Shown: positions 10,606-23,103 of the stretch, in pieces
Numbering within the stretch: position 1 is the first letter of the stretch
Layout of the letters: each line of letters begins with the position of its first letter
NCBI GenBank assembly: GCA_035048495.1
Contig: CM068547.1
Span: forward strand, 18,421,913 to 18,485,912
DNA length: 64,000 nt
From: Euptelea pleiosperma
Taxonomy: Eukaryota > Streptophyta > Magnoliopsida > Ranunculales > Eupteleaceae
Reading direction: 5' to 3'
Notes under the pieces: generated by a model
What the model was told of the DNA's origin: nothing
Seen by the model: only the letters and a program-made list of their open reading frames with translations
Database searches by the model: none
Program-made: the position numbers and the translations under genes

Positions 10606-11534
10606 GTCTCATGTCAGGGTTTCTGTAGTCAAGGGTTGAATGCCGAGAACTTTAAGATTCCCTGGCCTACTGCAGTAGGACTTTCGTAACAATGTCAAGG
10701 TGTCCGTTAGCTAGGGCTTTTCAGCCGCAAGCTTTTAGGTATCCCTGGCCTCCCGTAGAAGGTCTTGCGCCCTCAAGGGGACTTGTGTCAAGGTTCTCGT
10801 AATCAAGGTTGAATGCCAAGAGCTTTAAGATTTTCTGGCCTCCTGGACGTCTACTCGATGTTCCGTATGATTGAATTCTTGGCGTCTTGTAGCGAGATTG
10901 GACCGTGATTGGGTTGTTCTGGTTGCATTATTAGATGATTGTAGATAAAACCATGATCGTATATGAAGCCTTGATCATATATGAAGCCCCCAAGTGTTGT
11001 CGGCCATCAAGTGTGTTGCCAACTGGTGCAGAATGCAGCCTTATAGGTTGTATCCAGTAAGTGTAGTCATCGTTGGATGAACTATTGGGATGACCGGGAT
11101 GAGTTGCTTGAGCTGCGTGATTGAGTTTCTGGCACATGCTCCATTTGTGGTTCACCTGGGAACAAGTTTCGGGTGAAAATTTTTTCTCAATTTCTTCACT
11201 TCTGCTGATGTGACGCTGAAGCACATGCGTTGCATATAGATCTTTGCTGACATGGCAAAGATATTTTGGGGGTTGAAAAGACTCATTTGCCCTTCCCTGT
11301 AGATCAAATCTGCAAAAGAATGCCGTAGAATGTTGCTAAAATTTCTTGTAACAATACCCAATTTATCGGATTGTTGTGGGCTCTCCCACCATTGGATCAC
11401 CACGAAACTCTAGTAGGATGTTGCTAGGTGAATGAAGAACACATCTATGCCGCCACCACCACCAGCGGCAACCAGAGTTGGCTGAAATTTGGATGGGTAT
11501 TGCGCACTTCACAGACCTCCAATAAACACCAAAT

Positions 11535-11756
11535 TTAAGATTTAGGATCCCCAGAGCATAGGGAATACGTTTGTAAGCTGATGGTCGCCGAAGGGTAGCT
11601 TGTAGGTGGCCGAAATCCAACAAAACATCCTTCGAAAAACGACGCCTCTCTCTCTCTCTCTCTCGCTCTTCTGCCCTCCGTGATAGCATCTCTGAGATCG
11701 TTGGGAGGATTTTTCTCTCTCATACTCCTGAGGCCAGTGCGTCTGGTATCCACCAT
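11535..11756 (-). pseudogene. Possible gag N-terminal remnant
   Basis: A 73-codon minus-strand ORF begins about 47 bp after the primer binding site with MVDTRRTGLRSMREK. The position and the 'MV.TRR' opening are typical of plant Ty3/gypsy gag starts. No capsid core follows and the frame soon becomes Arg/Glu-rich and ends. I infer a truncated gag, consistent with a deletion derivative. It could also be a chance ORF. Confidence 0.4.
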
Positions 11757-11802
11757 TGCTCGAATTGAATCTCTCTTAGAACGGAAAACTTTTTCTCATT
11801 TT

Positions 11803-11817
11803 CCACAAACGGCGCCA
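11803..11817 (-). other. Primer binding site of nested element
   Basis: The minus strand reads TGGCGCCGTTTGTGG, five bases from the 5' LTR end. TGGCGCCGT-type sites are usual in Tat/Athila elements. Confidence 0.85.
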
Positions 11818-11822
11818 AAAGA

Positions 11823-13192
11823 TGTGGGGAAAAAATATCTGATCTAACCCACACAATCTTCGAGGTCAGACGATTCGGATTTTGGTGATGATCGGACGAT
11901 TCTGATGCTCCAGGATGAAACTACTTTCTCCTCTGCGAAGGATAGGATGATCTCCAGATGAGATTTGGTTGTACCTGTTGATAAGGCTCCGACGCTCAAG
12001 TCAGCTTAAGAAATGTAACAGGTTTCAGGAAAATAGTAAAAAAGTTTCAAAGTTTAGGCTATCTGGATCTGGAGAGCAAGATCCCCTCTTCAGTTCTGAG
12101 GGTCTCATATTTATACCCTTAGAACTGGCGTGACTCACCTTCCACATGTCTAGTCATTATCAGTCAACGATGACTCAGATAGATTCTGTTATATCTTGAC
12201 TTCCTTGATTCAGTTATACCTGAAATAACTGAAGTGACACTGAGGTGGCATCCTTCGTGTCAAGTATTCGGATAAAGGGATGTCGAATTCGTGATAGTTC
12301 AACTAGCTGTCATATGGCCAATATTCATTAGTTATGAAATCGATTGTGTTCAGAATACTTACCTCATACGTAAGAGATCCTACCACGTAAGTCATTTGAC
12401 CTCATCTGGCTTTGCCGGGATGAGATTGAAATAGATCCCGTCAAGTAAGTCTGGTGACCTTGTCGGGATAAATGCATCCAGCCAGTCATGTGACTTTGCC
12501 GGGATGAGTTCCCGGGATGAGATGCTTGAGTTGCCAAGATGAGTTCCCGGGATGAGATGTTTGAGTTGCCGGGATGAGTTGCCGGGATGAGATGTTGGAG
12601 TTCCCGGGATGAGATACTTGAGTTGCCAGGATGAGTTCCCGGGATGAGATGTTGGAGTTCCCGGGATGAGATACTTGAGTTGCTAGGATGAGTTCCTGGG
12701 ATGAGATGCTTGAGTTATCAAGATGAGTTCCCGGGATGAGATGTTTGAGTTGCCGGGATGAGTTCCCGAGATGAGATGTTGGAGTTGCCAAGATGAGTTC
12801 CCGGGATGAGATGTTTGAGTTGCCGGGATGAGTTTCCGGGATGAGATGTTGGAGTTCCCCGGATGAGATACTTGAGTTGCCAGGATGAGTTCCCGGGATG
12901 AGATGTTGGAGTTCCTGGGATGAGATACTTGAGTTGCCAGGATGAGTTCCCGGGATGAGATGTTGGAGTTTCCGGGATGAGATACTTGAGTTGCCAGGAT
13001 GAGCTCCCGGGATGAGATGCTTGAGTTATCAAGATGAGTTCTCGGGTTGAGATGTTGGAGTTGCCGAGATGAGTTCCCGGGATGAGTGTACGTTAGAAAT
13101 AATGCACCCTTTGAAATATCTTCGATGGATGCACACCTCGAGATATGTGCACATCAATCCTTGAGATTCGTGTGAAAATTATGGTACCCACA
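11823..13192 (-). repeat. 5' LTR of the nested non-autonomous element
   Basis: 1370 bp, with TATAAATA on minus at 12108-12115. High similarity to the other LTR suggests a fairly recent insertion. Confidence 0.85.
12496..13086. repeat. GC-rich minisatellite, second LTR
   Basis: Same 35/22-bp unit grammar as 9508-10076 but with a different order and number of units. The arrays have therefore changed since insertion, or during reverse transcription. Confidence 0.9.
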
Positions 13193-14252
13193 ATGACTAT
13201 GCACTAATGGAAACTCCAGATAGTTCTCATTAGTGGATCGGCCATGAGAACACCTCTAGGTGAAAATATTTTTGGCCTTAGCCCTCCTCTGCTATAGTTA
13301 TTTTGACATTTGATTTACATTATGCTTATCATGATCATTTGGGGCTTCATGTGAGAGGAAGTTTATTATTTTTGTTGTTAAGCAAGAAGGGCTAGAAAAC
13401 CCTAGGGTGAAAGACCCCAAACAATCCTGCAGATGAGCCATACGGTTACTCCCCGCGAGGGAAGGAGATGGAGACCTGTTAGTGGTGGACATCTTCACAT
13501 TTTGCATACCTTTTAGATCATTGGTTGTATATTGATTGTTATATCTTGCTTATCACATGCTCTATTCTATCATTGATTTCCAATGATTATGCTTAGTTAA
13601 CTTTATATGTAGAATAAGAGTGCCATGGGGTTACCCGTTGCACTACTGAGTCCGTTGGACTCACGGTGTTTTGTGACACCGCACAGACGAGTTGGGCTTT
13701 AACCCTACAGATGACTCTTCGTGGGAAGTACCTGATGACGAGGAGTACAAGGATGGTGATCTTAGCGAGCCATTGGAGGCATTGGAGGAATTCTAGTCCT
13801 TTAAATGCTTTTCGAGGGATATCCAACGGGCTTCGGAACAGCCAAATCGAACATCGGACGAAGAAATGGCAGCCGTTTTACTGCAACGCTGTCCAGGTGC
13901 ATTATAAGGACAAGAAAAATGGGAGGAAAATATATTCTCCGTTTGACCTAATTTTGGTTTGAGACTTCCTTATATATAGTGGGTAAATGCCATATAGTTT
14001 AAAAATAAAAATAATTTAGTATTTTTCCCATAATTAATTTCATAATTTATTCTAGGGTCTAATTACCGAAATCTGTTTAATCACTTAATGAATTGTGGTA
14101 TAGATTGACTTGTTTGAGGATGGATCTTAGTGGTTTAGAGTTACACTTGAACCATTAGGATGCATTCATAGATCGCCTCTAGGTTCGGGTATGAGGTTGA
14201 CCCATGGATTTTCGGGTTAGATCTGGATACTCGGATTTGGGGTGTGATAGGG

Positions 14253-14267
14253 TGGTATCAGAGCGCC
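14253..14267 (+). other. Primer binding site (initiator Met tRNA) of Tekay element
   Basis: TGGTATCAGAGCGCC begins three bases after the 5' LTR end; standard for many chromoviruses. Confidence 0.9.
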
Positions 14268-14362
14268 AGTTATATGATTTCCTTGGGATTGATAATAATG
14301 AGTACATTTTTAGGACATACTAGAGACACCTTGTACACATAATAGAAACATCTTAACATAAG

Positions 14363-15532
14363 TTGATACTAAAGCATAAAATACCAGAATCAATAATGTA
14401 CAATAACATACTTAGGACTTCTTTTATCGTTACATCCTTTGCATCTACCTTGGGCTTGAGTTCCGAGCTTATGACTCGCTCCTTATCCGTGTGTACTCCT
14501 GTAGGGAGGAGGGTTGGAGTGAACATGATCTGTAAAGATTGTACACTTCGAATTTATGACCAAGAATTGGTCGCTGACTTGATCCTGCTGGAGTTATCTA
14601 ATTTCGATGTTATCCTGGGCATGGATTGGCTAGCATCGTACCATGTCACAGTGAATTGCTTTAAGAAGAAGATATCATTCCAGATGTCAGATGGTTCTGT
14701 TTTCTACTTCTATGGTAATGGACGTGTTGACGACAGTGCGAGTTATTTTGCACATGTGCTCTACGAAGAGTTCTTCGTATCCTCACTCGGGTCAGAGGAA
14801 GTTGTTTAGGCATTCCTTGATGTGTTTCCAGAGGAACTACCGAGTTTACCGTCGAAGAGAGAGGTGGAGTTTGGGATTGAGGTCTATCTAGGGACATCAC
14901 CGATATCAATTGCATTGTATCGGATGGCACCATTAGAGATGAAGGAGCTCAAAGATCAGCTTCAGGAGCTTCAAGAAATGGGGCTTATCAGACCGAGTAT
15001 TTCACCGTGGAGAGCACCAGTGTTATTCGTAAAGAAGAGGATGGATCGCTTTGATTCTGCATCGACTATAGACATCTCAACCGAGTTACAGTAAAGAACC
15101 GATATCCATTACCTTGCATCGACGACTTATTTGACCAGCTTCGGGGAGCACAACACTTTTCGAAGATTGACTTATGGTCAGGATATCATCAGCTTCGAGT
15201 GAAGGATGAAGATGCGCAAAAGACAGCCTTCAGGACCAGATATGGATACTACGAGTTTCTCATCATGCCATTTGGGTTGACGAACACACCAGCGACCTTC
15301 ATGGACTTGATGAACCACATTTTCCTACCTTAGTTGGACCAGTTCGTAGTTGTCTTCGTCGACCACATTCTGATTTATTCAAAGATGCCAGAGGAGCACG
15401 TAGAGCATCTCTGGATTAAACTTCAAACCTTGCGGGAACAACAATTGTATGCCAAGAGAGAGAAGGTTCATTTTGGATCAAAGAAGTTCAGTTCATTGGA
15501 CACATGATTACAGTAGTAGGCATTTCAGTAGA
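14363..15532 (+). pseudogene. pol: Tekay pol part 1: protease and reverse transcriptase
   Basis: Protease-type sequence (SFIVTSFASTLGL ... DVILGMDWLASYH) lacks the DSG active-site segment at its start. A TAG at 14806-14808 separates it from the RT start ([18 protein letters not shown], then PYRMAP-like and [12 protein letters not shown]). A frameshift near 15040 precedes the fingers/palm ([12 protein letters not shown], [28 protein letters not shown]). The catalytic box reads FVDHILIYSK, so the second Asp is replaced by His and polymerase activity is lost. Another stop falls in the QFVVVF approach. The RT is cut at 15532 by the solo LTR and continues at 18124. Confidence 0.9.
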
Positions 15533-18123
15533 TGATATTCACTTAAAAGTACGTATTTTCCACTATTATCCTCTAAGCATAATCACACTCTCCTATGTTA
15601 AATTGTCATTTTTATCAACTTTTCTACATAAGAGTCTCTTCTGTTGCATAGAACACACTTTTCTGGATGAAATGGTATATTTGCATGCATTAAACACATT
15701 TTCGAAAGTCTAGATATAAAGCCATCCTGATTAAGTCTCATTACGTGCTTCTTTTGTCATAGGAAACTCGATCAGACGATTCTCGAGACTAGCGGGCCCA
15801 AAAATCGACCACAGAAGTCATTATCAAAGATGAAATAGCCAAGCAAGCTAAGGCAAGAAGATATGGGCCAAGAGCAGGCCGAGCCAAAGGATCGCAAAAA
15901 TAGACCGAGAACTAAGTGATCAACGAGACCAATGCACTAGGCAAGCGTTTCAAATAGATTGGCAAATCTGAAGGCAGAGATCAAGGAAAGTTTAAAATTG
16001 GACACTATCCAAGTTTTTGATGACAGACAAGCCGATGGATAATCAAAAACCACGAAAAGGATCGAGTTAGCAGAGAAGGGTGAGACCTTGACCATGGACC
16101 ACAATGATCAAATTTTTGATCACCTAGGCCAAAGGCTAGGTGACATGTCTTAGCAGAAATAATATGAACGCTAGCAATCGACTGGGAAATGTTGGGCACG
16201 CATCAGGGAGATAATTCTGGAACATGTAGTACGAGCGCCACATCACATGAGGTGGCAGCAATAGAGATTGAGGACCCCACGATCAACCATAGGGTGGTCC
16301 AAGATGTTGAGTGGGCCAAGATGTGAAGTAGGGCAAAAACCCAGGGAGCAACATGTTAGTTGGCACGAGAATTGTCCGCATTGATGGACCACTATGGTAG
16401 GGTGAGACGTTAACCAAGGTGGGGCAGCTTAAAATGCTTGCGAGTGTGTGGTCGTCAAAATGACACACACAATGAGTACACAAAGAAGTGGGGGGCATAC
16501 ATAGGAAAGGAGAGAAAAGTCACAAAAAAAAATATTAAGAGAATGAAGACTCTCTTTGAAGAGAAATTTATTTCTTAGAGAGGGGAGGTCCACATGCCTT
16601 ACATGGAATAAGAAGGAGAACTCATCTCACGGTCTCCTTTTCCTCCCTAAACTAAGAGAGGGGGTATAAAAAGAAAAGAGAAGGGGAAGAGAGGTCTTCT
16701 TCCATCTCCACATTCTCCCATTCCTCTCCATCCTCCAAGCAGCCCCCACCTTCTCTTGCACTCTCTTCAAATCCCAGACGCTGCCCCAGCCACCGGTGAT
16801 CCTTTTCATCAACCCAAGCCGGAGTTGCAGGTTGCAACTCCGATGAACTGTTGCAACGGCAACCCCACTGTTCATCAGCCACACCTCTCCTCCATGCTCT
16901 TGAGCAGCTCCTTCTTCTTGGATTGGAGCACGATCTCTAGCCATCACCACGTTCAGAACCTGAAACTCACGGTTCCCACGCCCCCATCAATGGAAAATCC
17001 GTTCACCTCTCCTTCACTCCTTTTCTCACTTTACCGCCTCCACCATGACTTGCAACTCTTGAGTTGCAGGTCCGCCTGCAACCACCACGCCCCACTTCTC
17101 TACCACGGCTTGCCCCTTCTCAAAACCATCCATCACCCCCCTAGCTGCTGCACCTTTTGAAAAAAAAAAAACTAGAAACCCAGCAACCTGCTCTCCACCG
17201 TTTTCATGGTCAAACCAGCAAGCTGGTTCCATCAACACCGGCGACGTTCACCACCTCACAAGCTTCAGTCTTTCACCTCTCACCTAGACATGCATACTTT
17301 CTCCACTACTGGTTCAACCAGTAGATTTACAATCGTCCTCACAGACCGCCCCTCTCCATTGCAAAAACCTAGCAAGCCGTTCTCCTCTCCTCTGTCATTC
17401 TCTTAAAAAAAACGCAAAAGAAAAAGAAAAAAAAAAGAAGAGAAGAAGAAGAAGAAAGAGAAGGGAAGACCGCCCTACCTGGTCCTCCACTTCCAATACC
17501 ACCCCATATTTGAACTCCCCCCTCGTTGCATTGAGCTCCAGCCAGCCATGCGCCACCATGTGCAGCCACCACCGCTTGGCTGTTAGCCACCATGAGTGGT
17601 GTTCCTCCTCTTTACACCGGCATAGCCGTGTTCTCCAAGGGGTAAGCCCTCACACTCAATTTTTCTCTCTCTAGCTCGTCTCTCTCTCTAACCTTTCCCA
17701 CTTTCTCTCTCTAAAGCATGGTACTTTCTCTCTCCACTTTTTATGTTTTCTAGCTAGTTTTATTACATGTTAGCATTAAACAAATGTAGCACATTCAATT
17801 TAATAAAGTTCAATTTGATTCATGTTATTATATTTTGTGTTTAGTTTATTTTTATTTTAATGCTTTTTGTGTCAATTTTTCTCTCTAAAAATCACTAAGC
17901 ATGTTTTAAATCGCTTCACTATTCTCACCCCACCACAATTTCTGAGATAAATCTGTTATTTTATGTTCATGAATTGCGCAAACTAACCCCGAGTGCGGAT
18001 CGACATCCGACACGAATCCCTATACAAAAGTTCATATTTTGCAGGATTAAAATTGGTATCAAATTACAAATGTGTTGAGATTAGGGTTTCCATAACCAAC
18101 AACGCGAAAAAACCCTACTTTCA
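15533..18123 (+). mobile_element. Solo family A LTR in Tekay pol
   Basis: 2591 bp, TGATATTCACTT...CCCTACTTTCA, flanked by perfect GTAGA (15528-15532, 18124-18128). The pol frame reads through the empty site. It carries the palindrome CGGAGTTGCA-GGT-TGCAACTCCG (16820-16842) and putative intron sites 17642/18044. The Lys/Ser/Pro-rich ORFs within are not genes. Confidence 0.93.
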
Positions 18124-20094
18124 GTAGACCCAGCAAAAGTAGAGGCAATTTCCAATTGGGATCGATCGAAGACCATTTATGAGATACGTAGTTTTCTTGG
18201 ACTTGCAGGCTACTACAGACGTTTCGTTGATGGATTCTCAAGCTTGGCAACACCAATGAGGAAAGGCGAAAAGATTCACGAGCAGAATTACCCAACGCAC
18301 AACTTGGAACTTGCCGCAATTGTTTTTGCCCTGAAGATTTGGAGACATTACTTGTATGGCGTATAGTTTGAGGTATACTCAGACCATAAAAGTCTGAAGT
18401 ATATTTTCACCCAGAAGGAGCTCAACTTGCGATAGAGACGATGGATGGAGTTCTTGAAGGACTACGACTTCGCACTGCACTATCATCCGGGCAAGGTTAA
18501 CGTAGTTGCAGATGCATTGAGTAGAAAGACTCGAGGGACATTAGCAAGTATAGCCTTACAGCAGCATAGGTGGACATAGATCCTTAAAGAATATGACTTT
18601 CGTATTGATCGACGAGATGATAGGGTGATTATTTTCAGTATTGCCGCTCAGCCAACCATTATTCCAAGGATCATTGAGGCTTAGATCAGTGACTCAGATA
18701 TCGAGGCTACAAGAACAGAGATTTCCAGAGGCTCAAGACCAGAAGGTTTTACTATCCAGCCAAATAGCAACATCCTGTTTAACGGACGATTATGTGTGCC
18801 GGACGATGCCAACCTTCGGGAGGACATCATGTCAGATGCGCACCACTCCAAGCTCACCATTCATCCCGGTGCTACAAAGATGTACCAGGATTTGAAAAGT
18901 CAGTTTTGGTGGAGAGGGATGAAGAAAGACATCGCTTCTTTCATTTCTAGATGTTTCACTTGCCAGCAAGTGAAGACAGAGCACCAGCGACCAGTAGGAC
19001 TCTTACAACCATTACCAGTGGCAGAATGGAAATGGGAACATATCACGATGGATTGCATGACAGGATTACCAAAAACTCGTCAGGGATTCGATATAGTATG
19101 GGTGATTATGGACAGACTAACCAAGTCTACACATTTTCTAGCTATGAAGGCAACCGACAAGGTGCCAACATTAACACAACTCTATGTTGACGAGATCGTC
19201 AAACTTCATGGGATTCCTCTTTCGATAGTGTCAGATCGAGACCCTCATTTCACTTCTTGATTTTGGCAGGGACTTCAAGTAGCTCTGGGGACACAGCTCC
19301 AGCTCAGCACGGCGTATCACCCCCAGACAGATGGATAGTCAGAGAGGACCATTCAAATCAAGGAGGACATGCTCAGAGCATGCATTTTGGACTTTAGAGG
19401 TAGTTAGAGAGAACATCCGTCATTAGCAGAGTTTGCTTACAATAATAGTTTCCAGGCGAGCATTAGCATGGCACCATTTGAGGCCTTGTACGGCAGACCT
19501 TCCAGATCGCCCTTGTGTTGGGCAGAAGTTGGAAAACGTTCCTTATCAGGACTGAAGATCATCCAGGAAAGTACAAAGAAAGTGAAGATTATTAGAGATC
19601 AACTGTTAGCAGCACAGAGTCGATAGAAGAGCTACGCAGACAAACATCGGAAACCACTTGAGTTTCAAGTGGGCGACAAAGTTTTTCTAAGAGTGATTCC
19701 ACAGAGAGGAGCTATACATTTTGGAAAGAAGGGAAAATTAGCACCGCGCTTCATCGGACCGTTCGAGATTCTAAGGAGAGCATGACAGGTTGCCTATCAG
19801 TTGGCACTTCTACCCCAGCTTGCAAGCATTCACGATGTCTTCCACGTATCGATGCTTCGAAGATATGAGCCAGACCCCACGCACGTTGTTGACTGGCAGG
19901 AACTACACCTACGAGAGGATGCGGCATACGAGGAGTGACTTGTACGTATTTTGGATACCAAGGACCAGGTGCTACGCACCAAGACCATCCAACTCGTCAA
20001 GGTACTGTGGCAGCATCACAGTCAGGAGGAGGCCACTTGGGAGTTGGAATCAGAGATGCGTGAGAAGTATCCGAACCTATTCTCTGAACAGTAA
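18124..20094 (+). pseudogene. pol: Tekay pol part 2: RNase H, integrase, chromodomain
   Basis: Continues RT ([17 protein letters not shown]), then a deletion removes most of the thumb and the first part of RNase H. Next come RNase H ([36 protein letters not shown]), the [17 protein letters not shown] linker, integrase with its zinc-binding region (H...H ... CFTCQQVK), core residues in [10 protein letters not shown] and IVSDRDPHF, and the Glu region near SERTIQ. The GPY region (FIGPFEIL) and a C-terminal chromodomain-like end (EEATWELESEMREKYP) follow. At least seven stops interrupt the frame, many TAG or TGA where CAG or CGA is expected. The terminal stop is at 20092-20094. Confidence 0.92.
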
Positions 20095-20129
20095 TAAGTT
20101 TTCTTTTAATTTCGAGGATGAAATTATTT

Positions 20130-20143
20130 GAAGGGGGGGAGGT
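20130..20143 (+). other. Polypurine tract of Tekay element
   Basis: GAAGGGGGGGAGGTT immediately before the 3' LTR. Confidence 0.8.
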
Positions 20144-23103
20144 TATAGTACCCCGAACTTTCAACTAGGGGTATTATGGTAATTTGACCTTCAAAGGATA
20201 ATTTTGGCAGTTTGAACTTACTTTCATCCTTAGATATCTTATAATAAGTCATGTGTCAAGTTTGATAGGATTCGGACAACTTTGAGAAACCTACTATTTT
20301 TAAAACACACTTTTAGGACTAATTTCTTGCTAAAAATAATTAATAATAACTCACAGGGGACTTTTCTGGATACTAAATGATATAGTTTCTCTAATAAGAT
20401 AATAAAAATATTTTGACCTAGGGCCCCAAAAACTTTCTAAAAATAACCTACTTATCTTCTCTTAGGGTTGGAAACCCATCTCTCGAATTTTGGGTCATTC
20501 CGATGTCATCTTGACACTTTTCCGGGACTTTGAACATTTTTGTCAGTTTTGTGTACTTAAATTATTTCATGTAATTTATATATGTGACATGTGTCAAAAC
20601 CTTGTTGTATGAACTTTTAAATTTTATAATATAATTTATTTGAATTAATACATGATTGTTGTATATTATTATCTAGTATTGCACCCACATGTATTATATA
20701 TATTAAATCACCAGCTTTTTAGGGAATATGGCATAATTATAATTAATAAGTATTTAAATTATAAATATTAGTAATTGCATAAATTATTGAGATATAATTG
20801 TGAGGTGGGCCCGTAGAGCTAATTTAGAAGCCTTTTGGACTTAAGAATAACCTTAAATGAGGCCCAATGGATACATATGGGTCTTGGGCCCATTTTAACC
20901 TATTAGTAACTTAAAATATAAGCTTTTGAGGGTTTAGAAAGTCATCCCTTTGAGAGTTACGAATTTCACCTAGAATAGAAATCCTAAAGATTACTTCCTA
21001 AACCTATTTAAGAAAGCGTTGAGGCTTGCGAGCTTTCACAAAACATAAACCATCACTCCCATATTTCTCCATAAAAAATCTCACTCTTTCATCTTTCTCT
21101 CCCTCTTCCTCCATTGAAACACCTCCATTAAATAACCTTTTCAAGCCTTAAAACACTTTCATTTCACCATAAAAAAAGAGATCTCATCAACATCTTCAAC
21201 ATAGTTGGAAATCAACGGCATCGGATAACTCAAAAAAAAACGTAGAGCTCCCCTTCCACCATTATTTCAAGCTTCACAATAAGAATCTATTGTCTATTTA
21301 AGAGGTAGGTAACCCCTACCATGCATACCTTTGTTTACATATTTTGTTTTTTCTGAGCATGTTCATTACGGTTAAAAAAAATGGTTGAATTATTACTTTG
21401 AATTACTCAGAGGTGCTTCTATTTCTTTTTATCTTAATATTATATTATTCTTTCCTTGCAACCCCCTTCTCGTATACTATCTTTGATTTGGAGGGAATAA
21501 AGGGTGAAAATATGCCATGACCATGCACTAATGGAAACTCCGGATAGTTCTCACTAGTGGATCGGTCATGAGAACACCTCTAGGTGAAAACGTTTTTAGC
21601 CTTAGCCCTCTATAGTTATTTTGACATTTGATTTACATTATGCTTATCATGGTCATTTGGGGGTTTATGTGAGAGGAAGTTTATTATTTTGGTTGTTAAG
21701 CAAGAAGGATGAGAAAATCTTAGGGTGAAAGACCCCAAACAATCCTGCAGACAAGCCATACGGCTACTCCCAGCGAGGGAAGGAGATGGAGACCCGTTAG
21801 TGGTTGAGTTATTGGGGTGGGACATCTTTGCATTTTGCATACCTTATAGATCATTAGTTGTATATTGATTGTTATGTCTTGCTTATCACATGCTCTATTC
21901 TCTCATTGATTTCCAATGAATATGCTTAGTTAACTTTATGTGTAGATTAAGAGTGCCATAGGGTTACCCGTTGCACTATTGAGTCCGTTGGACTCACGGT
22001 GTTTTGTGACACCGCACAGACGAGTTGGGCTCTAACCCGATGGATGACCCTTTGTGGAATTACCCGACGACGAGGAGTATGAGGATGGTGATCACGTGAG
22101 CTTTTAGAGGCATCGGAGGAGTTCTAGTCCTTTAAATGCTTTCTTGATAAAAACTAGTTATCCTTGATTTTGATTTCGGGCTTGTTCTGGCCTATCTCTG
22201 GGAACTTGTCCCTTTTTATCTTATGGATGATGCTTAGTTATTTTTATTCAATAAACATAATGATTTGACATTATATTGTTTATATGAGGATATTAGATTA
22301 TTGGTTAATAATGGAAAATCGACCCTTAATAGACTTAGACCGAGTTTTGGATTCGAGAGACTAAAAGCACTAGAAATATCAAATGAGATAGAACTATAAT
22401 TTTTGACCTGTAATGTATTTTCAGTAATGTAACTAACAGAATTTGCAATTGTTGTAGTAGGCCTTTTAGAAGGTCTATCAGTTAGCTTTCCAGCAATATA
22501 AACAGTTTTCATAGATTCTTTCTGTACAGAGAGTAATGGCCAAAACACTGATTGTAGTATGAACCAGTCTATTCTGAACCCGAGCCAAACACACCTAGTT
22601 TCGACCCTTTATATAGCATCTTTGAGCTCTGACCTCAATACAAGAGTTGTACCCAACTTAGAGGGCTACCAAACCCGCTTCTGAACAGCCAAATTGGACA
22701 TCGGACGAAGAAATGGTGGTCATTTTACTGCAACACTATTCGGGTGCACTATAAGGACGAGAAAAATGGGAGAAAATTTTATTTTCTTCGTTTGACCTAA
22801 TTTTTGGTTTGAGACTTCCTTATATATAGTGGGTTAATGCCATATAGTTTAAAAATATAAAATAATTAAGTTAGTATGTTTCCCATAATTAATTCTATAA
22901 TTTATTTTTGGACCTAATTACCGAAATTTGTTTAATCATTTAATGAATTGTGGTATAGATTGACTTGTTTGATAATGAATCTTAGTAGTTTAGAGTTACA
23001 CTTGAATCATTAGGATGCATTCATAGATAGCCTCTAGGTTTGGGTATGAGGTTGACCTATCAATTTTGGATCGGATCTGGATATCCGAATTTGAGGCGTG
23101 ACA
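20144..23103 (+). repeat. 3' LTR of Tekay element
   Basis: 2960 bp. It starts TATAGTACCCC (TG decayed to TA) and ends GTGACA. It contains an uninterrupted version of the site where the 5' LTR received the 8835-13192 element (near 21518-21530), which confirms the target sequence. Confidence 0.88.
22150..22660. other. Segment present only in 3' LTR
   Basis: Lies between sequences that are contiguous in the 5' LTR (near 13805-13830). Either the 5' LTR lost it or this copy gained it. A 104-codon minus-strand ORF (22548-22234), starting MFWPLLSVQKESMKT, is inside. I do not recognise the product, and no motif, membrane segment or repeat stands out. The left 150 bp look like ordinary LTR sequence. 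Confidence 0.5.

Larger units (their letters stand above)
8835..13192 (-). mobile_element. Non-autonomous Tat-like LTR element nested in Tekay LTR
   Basis: TGTGGG...CCCACA termini, with target duplication ATAAC (8830-8834) and ATGAC (13193-13197). The empty site in the 3' LTR reads ATGAC, so the left copy mutated. Two LTRs (1348 and 1370 bp) flank a 1.64 kb internal region without pol. The primer binding site and polypurine tract show it runs on the minus strand. LTR ends match the 3' LTR of the Tat element at 50944-52196, so it is probably a deletion derivative of that lineage. Confidence 0.9.
7435..14249 (+). repeat. 5' LTR of the Tekay element, interrupted
   Basis: About 2.45 kb of its own sequence plus the 4.36 kb insertion at 8835-13192. 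It aligns along its length with the 3' LTR. The terminal CA has decayed to TA (GTGTGATA). It lacks a roughly 0.5 kb segment found in the 3' LTR (22150-22660). ORFs inside (for example 13298-13507 minus) are not credible. Confidence 0.85.
7435..23103 (+). mobile_element. Tekay/Del-type Ty3/gypsy element, with nested insertions
   Basis: Starts TGTAATACCCC (7435) and ends GTGACA (23103), flanked by perfect GAATT duplications (7430-7434, 23104-23108). It has an initiator-Met primer binding site TGGTATCAGAGC (14253-14264), protease-RT-RNase H-integrase-chromodomain remnants, and a G-rich polypurine tract (20130-20143). It inserted into a copia pol. It was later hit by a non-autonomous gypsy element (8835-13192) and a solo family A LTR (15533-18123). 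Gag is almost wholly missing: protease-like sequence begins only about 130 bp after the primer site. The lineage call rests on the integrase/chromodomain wording and the LTR start. Confidence 0.9.

Noticed and set aside
13593..13962. ORFs on both strands in the Tekay 5' LTR
   Set aside because: Equivalent 3' LTR sequence is interrupted; no motifs.
22234..22548. ORF as an integrated plant virus protein
   Set aside because: No polymerase, protease, coat or movement motif was visible; the resemblance was too vague to claim.
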